Shown: piece by piece, positions 33,713 through 45,056 of the stretch | Layout of the letters: every line of letters begins with the position of its first letter | How positions within the stretch are numbered: position 1 is the stretch's first letter | Assembly: GCF_019393635.1 (NCBI RefSeq) | Contig: NC_057866.1 | Span: forward strand, 171,772,403 to 171,836,402 | Direction of reading: 5' to 3' | Length of the DNA stretch: 64,000 nucleotides | Source of the DNA: Dromiciops gliroides | Lineage: Eukaryota > Chordata > Mammalia > Microbiotheria > Microbiotheriidae | The notes under the pieces: model-generated | What the model was told of the DNA's origin: nothing | Seen by the model: only the letters and a program-made list of their open reading frames with translations | Databases searched by the model: none | Position numbers and translations under genes: made by a program

Positions 33713-36132
33713 ACAAAAAAGTAGAACACAAGCCCAATTTCTTCTGACACCAAGGCTAGCTCTTTAGCCTTCCAAAACTGCATCTGCCAACTCATTTGTC
33801 ATGTGAAAGAGAACTATAAGAACTTATATTAGTTATATTTCTTTGTCCAGTAATATAATTTTCCATATAGAATCATCACAGTTTAGAGTTAGGACTTTAA
33901 AGGACTAGTCCAATCTCTCTGTAATGAAGAAATTCTTTCTTAAATATCTCAAACAGTCATGAGGCCCATTATTAAATACATCCAGATTGGAGGTTCACCT
34001 TCTTGGAATAGACTGTTGGGTAGTTCTAATTGTTGGTCAGAAAAATGATATCCTCACACTCTATTTAGGGTGCTTTTGAACTTTTGCTCACTTTCTCCAG
34101 TCTCGCTTTGACTAAGTCAGTTCTGTCTCTTGGTTTAGGACCCTCAGTTTTTACTAATCTGTCAGGGTTTATTGCTGCCATCACACTGAGCATCTACTAA
34201 AATCTTCTCCCCTAGGAAGCCTTCCCTGATGTATTGAAAGATGTCTCTCAAGGGGGAAAATATCTTAGATTACAGTGTCAATCAAATCCATGCTAGTGTT
34301 TTCTTTTCAGGCTTGCTCTAAGACCTGCTGTAAATAGCTCTCAGTATGAGCTGGTGAAAATTTGCTTTTGAATTGCTCTGCATCAATGTAATTTATAATA
34401 TGCAAAAATGCTGATTTGAAATAGATTGGAAGTGTTAGGCACCATCATCAATACAAATGCTCCCTGTGATCCTCTTTTGCAGAGTGTACTGCTTTCCAGG
34501 AAGCCAGATAAGCGTACAAATAACCATGTTCATAAATACAAGTCTTCATATACCTTTACCTTAGAATAGAAACCAGTCATTAAAATAAGATTATTATATT
34601 TTAATCTTTATTACAAAGATAATCAAAACTGCAACTCCAAGAAAATTCCCAAGTATTTCCTTACTTAAAAATAATCTCCAAAATTAAAAAAATCCAGAAC
34701 TTTACAAATGTACATAAAAACAAGAAAGAAGTTATAATAAAACATTAACGAGTCAGTCATACGTCCTAGTGTTGCTGAGCTGGATCAGAAAGCAAGAAAT
34801 CCCAGAATTTTAGAGGGAGAAAGGACCTTGGAAATCATGTAGTCTAGTGGTCCCTGATCTTTTGGGATAGTATACCCCTTTTAATACAAAAACTGAGCAC
34901 AAACCCTCAATATGTGGACTGCTGTACAAAATATGTAATTTCTAAAACACATATAAAAGTAGAAATTTTAAGTGTGAGAGAAAGACTTTTTAAAATTTGA
35001 CTCTGAAGTCAAGAGGGAACTATTGGAATTTTGGTAGGGGGAGTGATATGGTGAAATCTGTGCTTTAGGAAAATTACTTTTGCAACTCTATGGAGGAGAG
35101 AGACTTGAGGCAGGGAGATTTATTAGGAACCTGTTGTAAGAATCTAGGCAAGAGGTAATGATGGCCCAAACTTGGGTGGTTGCTATGTAAGTAGAGAAAA
35201 GGGAAGAAATGCATTTGATATGATGGAGGTAGAAAAGACGAGATTTGGCAACTACTTGGATATATGGAACCAATGAGAATAATGAATGGAATGAGACTGG
35301 GAGGACCGCGGTGCTTTTGACGGCAAGGACTTCCAAAAAGGAGTGGATTTGGCTGGAGGGAAGAAATAATGAAATGTGATCTGCAGTGCACCACCAATGC
35401 CTGCTCATCCTGTATGATTCAGTACACCACTGAAAATGAAAGGGGTGGGGGTGGAGGAACTCTTACTCACTGGTCAGTGGTTGAAGCAAAGAGCCCACAG
35501 TCTGAGGCATGCCTGCTCCTAGAACAAACTGATTGGTGGAGGGGGCAGGGAATGAGCATAGAGGAATGTGGGGAGAAGTGGATAATCTTGATTGACAACT
35601 ATATTCCCACCCTCTGCCTATTTAATCACAGACAAGGTCATGCAACAGTTCCCTTAGCTTAATTTGGAGATCCCTGAGCTTATCCAAACCTTTCAATTTG
35701 CAGAAGAGAAAACTGGGGTGACTTGCTCACAAGTCATAGTTCTTTACTGGCAGGGTCTAGAACACACCTCCTGGCACAAGTTCCAACTATTTTTCCCATA
35801 ATACACCATTTCCCAAGTCTAATGATTCTCCTCTCTGAGTCTTGAGGACATACTGATAACCAAATATTCACATTCTTCTGAGGCCACTTTTGACTAATGC
35901 AAGAAAAGGAGAATTGCCTGACCCTTATGATTTTAGATTAAAGGAAGAAAAATATTTCTAAGGAAGCATAAAAGGGAAAGGATAGATTGTCCCAGAATAT
36001 GCTTCTGGTTGAGAGCTATTGCTGTTTAGAAAGTCTCATTTCAGAAAGTTCTTCTGCATTAAAGACTGATATGAATTTGTAGAAAAAAATATTTGGGGCA
36101 CTTCTAATGAGACATTACTTTTTTTCTTTTCT

Positions 36133-36277
36133 TTTTTTTTTTTTTGGCGGGGCAATGGGGGTTAAGTGACTTGGCCAGGGTCACACAGCTCGTGTTAAAT
36201 GTCTGAGGTCAGATTTGAACTCAGGTCCTCCTGAATCCAGAGCTGGTGCTCTATCCACTGCACCACCTAGCTGCCCC
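36133..36277 (-). mobile_element. Mar1-type CORE-SINE, antisense
   Basis: Poly-T, AAGTGACTTGGCCAGGGTCA, ending CACCACCTAGCTGCCCC. Confidence 0.85.
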
Positions 36278-36444
36278 TCCTTGATTTTTAAAACATTTTA
36301 CTCTAGACTATTCTTACACCTTTATCACTACCTATTTCCAATCACACTTCTGTACATGTATATATCCCATCTATCTTATTAGACTGTAAACTCCTTTTTC
36401 TTCATCTCTGTACCTTCAGTGCTTAACACTTGGACTTGTACAGA

Positions 36445-36496
36445 GAAACCACAAAATAATGATTTGTCACAGAAACCACAAAATAATGATTTGTCA
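36445..36496 (+). repeat. 27-bp tandem duplication
   Basis: GAAACCACAAAATAATGATT plus TGTCACA occurs twice in a row with period 27. Confidence 0.9.
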
Positions 36497-36759
36497 AACA
36501 GAATGAAGAGATTCACAGAATCTATATGCTGTCAGAGACTGCCGTCCACCTGGCTGCAGCAGGTAGCATGACAACCTGGTGTTTTCCCTTTGACTTCAGG
36601 GTATCCTGATCCTTAGAAAAAAAAATCCCTGAAAGACCAGGGTTTTTAAAAACTAGTTTGCCCAGGTCCACGTGTAGCTGGTTAACAGGACTAGATGAGG
36701 ATTTCTGAAGACAAAAATGTCTGAGAGTGAAGATTTCATTTTTGTGTTCCTCCCATGTA

Positions 36760-36794
36760 TCACACAAACACAGCAGACACCGAATCGGCAATAC
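36760..36794 (-). CDS. CTSO: CTSO terminal exon
   Basis: Only 35 coding bases: completes Gly and encodes IADSVSAVFV then TGA (36762-36760). Human ends IADSVSSIFV. The acceptor on the minus strand is CTCTTAG. The intron before it is 8.6 kb and holds a retroviral fossil. Confidence 0.9.
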
Positions 36795-39700
36795 CTAAGA
36801 GGGGGAGAAAGTGCTATTAGACAAACTGATTGATTAAAACAATTTTGCCTCTGAATCAGCCACTGGAATTAAATGTTTACTCAGCAATTTCTAAAAAACA
36901 GGATTCAACCTTTTTTTAGCCCAAACCACACAGGCCTCTAACGAAATCACTGGCAGAGAGATGATTAACTACTGTTACTTTAAGAAAAATGTCAGGGATC
37001 ATTGCAATTTTGTGACTATATATAAATACTGAAGTGAAGGAGGCAGAACTCTGAGGAACAGCAAGGACAAAACCAGGAATATTAAGAGAGGATATTTTTT
37101 TGTAGCTGTTATTCTGTGAGATTATACATACATACACACATCAACAAACGGTATGTGGCTACTTGAGATGCATATTGTTCACACCTATTGTTTAGAGACA
37201 ACAGGACGATGAAAACAAGTTAGAGTCAGCCAGGGAAGACCTGAGTTCAAATCTGGATGATCTGGAGAAGTGTCCCAAGTCCATTTTACTGAGGCCTCAG
37301 TTTCCTCATCAGTAAAATGAGGGTAAAATAACAGGACCTATTTTTCAGTGTTATTGTGATGACAAAATGAGATAAGTCTTGTTATGGGGTTGGGACATAC
37401 CAAGGAATTTGGGACTCTTCAAGTTGAAACATGGCCAGATAAATGAAAGGACATGGGTCTGGGGTAACTCTCCTTGAGAAGCTAAACTAAAGGATAGACA
37501 CACCTTGAGAAGTAAGAGAGTGTATCCTGAAAAACTGGACTAAATTTAACCTTATGATCTTGAAAAAGAAACACATGATCTTTGACTGTAACACTGTCTG
37601 GCCAAAATATTGGTTGGAATCCCAAGAAATTGGCCAGTGAACAGGACTCTTAACTATAATACCATTTTGCAATTGGACCTGTTTTGCAAGAGTGAAGAGA
37701 AATGGACAGAAATCCCATATATATTAGCCTTCATGGCCTTAAACAAGAACTCAAAGGGGAAGGAACAAAGCGTGATACACCCAGCAAAACTAACCAAACC
37801 CAAGGAGTCTACTGATAACCCTGCAAAGCCTCCTTCCTCACAGGACCTCAATGATTTATTAGATGACTTCCTCCTGTTGTTAGAAAGCTGCAAGTCCATT
37901 CAGACTAGCAGGTCTTTCTGACACCCGCTCCTCCTGTGAGACTCCATCCCCTCCTGCTCCTCAGCCTCCCTCTCCTCCCTTCACCCCCTCCTCCCCACCT
38001 GCTCCACGATACCCTTCCCTCCCTACAGGTCATACCCTCTATGTCTGAAACGCCAACCTCTTCTCTTTGCCCACGGCTGATCCCAGAACCAATCTCCTGT
38101 GCCCTCCACAGCCCAGCCCCTGCCACACTTGGAGCGGACTTCAGTACACTTCCACTTTTCTACTCAACAGCTGCCTCCACCATCTGTCCCTGTCACAATC
38201 CAGAGTGGGGTCCAATAGGTTCCCTGTTCTTCTATTTTTTCCATTCAGAAGCGGCTCCGATCTGCTTTACTTGATTCCCTGAAGTTGCTTACAACGATTC
38301 CCCCAGTCTGTTTTACCCCTCCCCGCCCTTCACCCATGCCTCTACAGGCATCTTTGACTACTCCCTTGCTTCCGCTACAGGAATTTCCCATTGGCAGTAG
38401 GGTGACACAAATACAGGCTCCTTTTTCCATGAGTGATTTGGCTCAGAGAAAAGAAAAATTGGGATGTTACTCAGAGAACCCCGCGAGGTTCTTAGATGGC
38501 TTTAAGTCTGTGATGATGCAGTTTGACGTTTCATGGGATGACTTACAAATTATTCTTGTCAGTTGTTATACCCCTAATGAGAAAAAAAAAAGGATTTGGG
38601 ACCTGGCCATACAAGTAGGTGATGAGGGGCAGCTAGGTGGAGCAGTGGATAAAGCACTGGCCCTGGATTCAGGAGGACCTGAGTTCAAATCCGGCCTCCA
38701 GACACTTAACATTTACTAGCTGTGTGACCCTTGGCAAGTCACTTAACCCCAACTGCCTTGTAAAAAACAAAAACAACAAACAACAAACAAGTAGGTGATG
38801 AGCACTCACAGCTAGGAACCAACTGGGCAGTAGTCCCTGGAACAACAGCCATTTCAACTGTGGATCCGAAATGGGACTCTCATGATAGGGTATACCAGGC
38901 TAGCAGAGACCCCATGATTAATTGCCTTGTTGAGGGAATGATTCAGGGAATGAAGAAACAGGTCAATTATGAGAAAGTAAAAGAGATAACCCAGGGGTCT
39001 GATGAAAATCTAGCCCTCTTCATGATTCACCTCATGGACTCTAAAGAAATATACTAATCGAGACCCCGAAAGGGATGTAGGAATAACAGTCCTCAATATA
39101 TATTTTATTACCCAATCTGCTCTTGACATTAGGAGAAAACTCCAGAAATTAGACTGGCATGCCCAAACCCCACCCTCACAACTCTCTGGTGCTGCTTTTA
39201 AGGTTTTTAGTAACAGGGACCTAGTGGTAGCCAAAGAGAGAGAAAAGAAAGGTTGTACCTGCTCCATAGAGCAAACCTCACTAATTGTGGCAGCTATAAT
39301 GTCTGCTACCAGCAGATCTCTGGGTGGCCAAGATCCTGGCAACTGCTTCAGCTCTGGTAAACTGGGACACTGGAGTCGGGGATCCTCCTCAAAGATGAAG
39401 CCACCTCCCCCAGCTCCTTTTCCCCAGTGGAGGTGAGATTTCCCCCAAGTGGATGGCTAAGCAAAACCCCAGTTCCCTGCAGTCTGGTTCCCTGTTATTG
39501 ACATTTCTATGGCTAAACCCAGGGTCAAGCTTGGACATAGGAGGTAAATCTATTTATTCCTTAATAGACACAGGGGTGACCTCCGTCTTACTCTCTCATT
39601 CAGGTCCCACTGTTTCATCAAAAACAACAGGTTGTGGGGAGAGGGGGAAGACCCCTTAAATATAGGACAACATAGCCTTTAGTATATATGCACAAGGATC

Positions 39701-42700
39701 ACAAATTTCATCATCCCTTCCTGGTTTTACAAGATGTCAAGAAAAAGCGAGGCTGGAGGGTGGGGGTGGGAGGGGGTGGCTACAGCTTTTCATTGAGAAA
39801 TTCCTAGCCTATGGGCTCTTAGTTCACTGAATAGACTGGAAGAAATAACCTATAACTATCTCACAGTTAAAATCTTTCATAGTGGAATGAATAGCTTAAA
39901 ATCAGGAATTATTTGTAATGTATAAAAGTGTATTTTTTAAAAATTCTCTAACCACTGAACCATACTAAGACCAGCTCTTGGCTTTGATTTAATTACTGAT
40001 TTAATTAACTCTGGTAAAGCAGGCCACCCCTGTCTGCATTAAGGCTTGCTGGCTGCAAAAGCCTGGGAGGAAAAAAAAAGGAAAGAAAAATAAGCTTTTG
40101 AAAAAAAAAGGAAAGAAAAACAGCCACACCAACTCTTTATCTGATAAGTTTCTAAGGTATGAGTGGACTTCTCAGCTTGTTAGAAAAAAAAAAAAGAGAG
40201 AGGACTAAAGAAATTTTAAATATAGTTGGGAAACTCACCACATTATTAAATGTACCATGTGAATTTATGGATAATAGTCTTTTTCTTTTTTTTTTTTTTT
40301 AAGGCAATTGGGTTTAAGTGACTTGCCCAGGGTCACACAGCTAGTAAGTATTAAGTGTCTAAGGCCGGATTTGAACTCAGGTCCTCCTGAATCCAGGGCC
40401 GGTGCTCTATCCACTGTGCCACCTAGCTGCCCCCAGTCTTTTTCTTTTAAAGTGCTAAAAATATTAGGCCTTAGAAAGATAAAATGTTCCATTTGCTGTC
40501 TCATAAGGCATAATGATAGAACCTAGCCCTCACAGTTTCAGGGACCTTGTGACTGTAAGGTTTCCATATAAAGTAAAGCACATGCAACTGAATTAACAAC
40601 ACCTGATTAGTAATTAATTAATTTTGTTTCAAATTTTAAAAAATTCCTAATATTGTTTTAAGGTATTATGTTTCTAAATTTCCTTATATAAATTGGTGAA
40701 CAATTCTATCAGCTATAGTGAAAAAGCAATTTCTCTTATATCTTGGTGTCAAATTAAAAAAAAATCCAGTTCAAACGAGAACTCTGAGTTTACATATGTT
40801 TGTTATTGAATCACCTTAAATATGTTCCTTAAAACAGGAATTCTGAAGGCAGTAAACATCCCAACTCTTGTTTGTTACTAAGCATATTAAAGCAAAATTC
40901 ATTTTTGCAATACTAACTTAAGGATGAAAAGCATCTGACATTATGGGACTATTATATTATTCTGAGTCTAACTCCAGGTATGATCATCAAAGAGCCATGG
41001 TGCCCCCTGGGGTGGACTGTCATGGGAAAGACTGGGAGAATGACTTTTAGCAAGGGCTGAGGTAGGATTCTCCTGACTTAATTTTCCCCAGTATGATACA
41101 TGGTTGATTTTAAGCCTGGCCCACTGCAATTGACTAACTGTACTTCTGCCTGGAGTGCACATGAAGCTTAGGGAAGCATTATTTCCTGAGAGCTTTGTCC
41201 CTCTTTTTTTATGACAAATTCCTATAATCATGTCATTTGATCAGCATGAATACAATATTGGAATTTCATCCCTTAGGTTAGTACTGCAAATGGGTTGCTA
41301 TAGTGATATGCAGGTATAGAAATTCTAGTCCTTTTATATTCTAAACAACTAAAGTGTATAAGAATCCAGCTTTGTCATCTGTCTGCTATTAGTTATTCAT
41401 TTTAAAACTGAATCCAAAACACTTTAAGTACAACTTATTTGACGTGTGCTCTTGTTACCTTAAGTCCTTTTGATATTTTTGCCCTGGCCTCAAACTCTTG
41501 TTAAAGTCAATTTTATCCAGGCTCAAGGCTTTAACATCATGGCAGCTACAGCTGTGGGTATACATCTCCTCTCAACCTCTGGATCTCATATCTCCTCTTA
41601 TTCTCTGGACTCGGCCCACCACCCCCACTCCCAGTGATTACTTCGACTCCACTCAGCTTGAAGCAGTTACATAACAAGAATCTTTACCCCCTTTTCCCTT
41701 ACATATAGAGAAGTGGGGAATATTATGGAGTTGGGACATATAAAGAAATTTTAGACTATTAAAGTTTAAAGCTAAATTTAAGGACATGGATCTGGGCTAA
41801 CTATCCTGGAGAAGCGAAACTAAAGGACAAATACAACTTGAGAAGTAAGGGAGAGAAGCCCAGTAGACGTGGCTGTTACCTGATCAGCACCAGGGGACAG
41901 AGATAACTCCAGAAGTTCAGACCACCACCTCTCATTCAAGCTTTCCCCATGGCCCTTCCAAAGGGAACTCTCCATTGTTAGGTGATGATCACCCCATGCA
42001 CCACCTATAAAAACTTTTGCCTTTCTCCTCTTTCAGGAGGTAGGTATCTTAGAGAATCATGTCTCTGAAACCTTCTCCCCTTGAGAGAAGTCTTTCTCTT
42101 TTGGTCTCCTTTTGCTAGCACCTAAATAAAAGATTATTTTATTCTACTAGGATTTGTGTATGAAGGGGGGAATTCTTTAAAGAGGAATACCTAAGGATCC
42201 CCTACCACCAATTTACCCTGTGATAATTGTGAAGTGCTTTGCAGGTGTTAAAGTACTATACAAGCACTAGCAATTAGGGCTTTGTCTTTTCAGTGAAATG
42301 TTGATATTTATGCTTTTAAATTTGAACTGAAGCAAATATTTAGTAATAAGAAAACTACTGCACTCCCCTAACTACCAATAGCATTGAAATCAACATTATC
42401 TGAAGAATCCATAATTTCAAGCTATATATGTATGTATACATAGATATGACTTGCAAAAAAATTTGCTATTAAATATATATAAATAAACACATGATTTAAA
42501 TATAAATGAGTGGCTTCCAATAAATATTTGTATACATATATGAATGTGTATATACATACCTGTATGTGTATGTGTATGTGTATATACACAATCATACTAC
42601 ATGCATACATATATATACATACTAGACACACACATATGTACATATTGTATGTGACATAAATATATACATTATAAATACATGTGTGTGCGATTTATTTCAC

Positions 42701-44267
42701 TGCAAGCTATTGTCTCTTGATCTTAACTTGAGACCCCTCTCCTGCCCTCTACAACAATAACCTGTTGCTCTTTCAATCAGGCCACCTAAGTTCTACTGCC
42801 TCTGCAAGTACAGACACAAACTTGTGTTTCTGTATGAAGTATGACTAAAAATATTAATCATATTTAAGTAACAACACAATTTTAAAATATACAAGTTCAA
42901 CTGATTGAGCAATTATCATATACCTAATATAAGGCACTGAAGATACAAAGTTGGAACAACGAGCACCTGTGTCAAGGAAGATCAATATGTTTTGCAGGTG
43001 AGTAAATACAAGGTAATTTGAGGAGGAGGCACAACTGGGAGGATGAGTATGAGCTTTGTCATGAAAGTGACACCCAAGCTGGGCTTTGAAGGAAGCTAAG
43101 GATTCCAAGAGGAAGAGATGAGGAGGGAGGGTCTGCCAAGCATGGGATAAAACAACCAGCATTCTGCAGGGCACATCTACTCTTTATCTGTAAGGGGGAA
43201 AATTGTACCAGAGCTAGCTGTTCATGGTCTGTGTGTGGCTGCTAATTCTCCACACTGCTGAATGAGCATGGAAGGGTCAGGAACACAAGTGTAAGATAAG
43301 CAAGACCCAAGGCTCAATTTTCAAAATTCAAGAGGGGTTTTCTTGAGAATGAGCTCTCTTCTGGATGAGTCTATGGAAGTCAACAGAGGCAACAGTTATC
43401 TCAGGTCCTATGGATAAGTGGCCGATTGCAAATGGCCACCTCACAAATTATGAAGTGGTCTCTGGCAAACTTTCAAAAGTCAGTAAGAAGGGTTCTTCTT
43501 ATAAGGAGACCTCTAGAGTGATTACTGAACCACTCGGTATTTAAGCCAAATGCTTTGCAAGCTGGATTATATGCAGTGCCTTGAGCATAGCAGACATTTA
43601 ATTAATGTTGAACATTTTAAGTGGGGAATGAATATAATGAAAAAAAAAACACTGTTGTGGAAAGTTCAGCTCAGTGGAATGAACTGGAAGGGGTTAAGAC
43701 TGGAGCAAAATTCTCCATGCTAGAGTAAAAATGATTGAGCATTGGGAGAAGTGACCATTTCCTCATAGAGTTTATGAAAGAAGAAAGGAAGGCCAGGTAT
43801 GGTATCTCACGCAACCTTGATTTGGGGAAGGTGCTTAATGACTGCACAGGAAGAACAAATAGGATTCATAGATTAAAAATTAAAAGGGGAAGTCAGGGGG
43901 TAGCTAGGTGATGCAGTGGCCCTGGAGTCAAATCCAGCCTTGACATTTACTAGCTGTGTGACCTTGGGCAAGTCACTTAACCCCAATTGCCTCATTTCCC
44001 CCCCCCCAAAAAAAAAAGGGAAGTCAGTCTAGGAGGGATAGGAACCTTTCAAGAATGAAATTTTTAAAGGAGTATCTTGGAATGTGGCCTGGGGCATTGA
44101 GAGTTTAAATAACTTGTCCTGGGTCACACAGCCACAGTATATGTCAGAGATAGGATTTCATACTGTGTTGCCCCTCCCAGATGTGTACAGGATAAAAAAT
44201 TATCTAAGTACTATTAATTCTGCAGGTCTACTTTAAACCAGAGGGTTTTAAGGTAGGTATGTTATAA

Positions 44268-44317
<50 letters not shown>

Positions 44318-45021
44318 ATACACACACACATATTTGTTGTTCAGTTGTTTCAATCATGTCTGACTCTTCATGACCCCATTTGGGGGGTGTTTTCTTGGCA
44401 AAGACACTGGAGTGGTTTGCCATTTCTTTCTCTAGCTCATTTGACAGAAGAGAAAACTGAAGTGAACAGGATTAAGTAACTTGCCCAAAGTCACATAGCT
44501 TGCAAATGTCTGAGGCTGGATTTGAACTTAGGTCTTCCTGACTCCAGGCTCAGCACTCTAGTCACTGAACTACCTTAGTTTATGTATGTATGTACATGCA
44601 TATGTATTAGTACATACACAAAAGAACACACACACATATACACATACACACATGTCTGTGTATGTATAGGTACACACATTTATTTTTGGTTTTTGAGTTT
44701 CAAGTCTTCCCCCAACCCCCTACCCCAGTGGCTATTTTCACAGAATTTGGTGGGCTAGTGTGAACATGAGATTTTATACTCCTGAGGTCAAGTCAGTTAG
44801 AAGCAACTGAAGTCACTTAAGCTTTCAGTGCCACTAAGATTACATAAGTTTCAGAGTAGGTACAGATTTGCACTGGAAAGGGGAATTACCTCACTAGGAG
44901 TGCCCTGTGGCAGTATGATTACAGGTCTGGAATCAAAAGCAGAAATGTGATAGTTCCTTTTTAGATTTAGCTTTCATATTTGTATGGCAGACTACTTGGA
45001 TGGGTAGTTATCCTCTAGCCA

Positions 45022-45056
<35 letters not shown>

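Larger units (their letters stand above)
32404..34600. other. Intergenic DNA between the two genes
   Basis: Old interspersed repeats at about 32.42-32.64 and 33.88-34.08 kb (CCATTCCACTTTTGGATAGC), a CT array (32969-33056), a sense CORE-SINE (about 33569-33712) and an L2-like bit near 34.15-34.25 kb. The rest is unassigned. Confidence 0.5.
34607..36759 (-). other. CTSO: Possible CTSO 3' UTR
   Basis: Sequence following the CTSO stop. A minus-strand AATAAA lies at 34612-34607 and another at 35124-35119; either could end the transcript. A SINE in the CTSO orientation (36133-36277), an L2-like tail (about 36280-36440) and a 27-bp tandem duplication lie inside. UTR length is a guess from the hexamers. 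Confidence 0.35.
37380..42210 (+). mobile_element. Gammaretrovirus-like ERV fossil (gag region, broken)
   Basis: Old class I ERV on the + strand. Parts: a partial 5' LTR (from 37380, about 135 bp), gag matrix-like part (about 37590-37750), proline-rich part (about 37920-38150), capsid-like part (about 38380-39110, interrupted by a SINE), a zinc-knuckle-like part near 39340 (GKLGHWSRG), and the start of a protease (LIDTG, near 39560). Most of pol and env is not recognisable. The 3' LTR is about 41721-42210, with TATAAAA at 42006 and AATAAA at 42125-42130. The two LTRs differ clearly where both exist, so it is old, and it carries many breaks. It split a MIR and was later hit by at least two SINEs. 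Confidence 0.8.

Noticed and set aside
35074-35408. Two overlapping ~107-codon minus-strand frames
   Set aside because: The underlying DNA looks like an old interspersed repeat (GAGGCAGGGAGATTTATTAG) and the frames show no domain.
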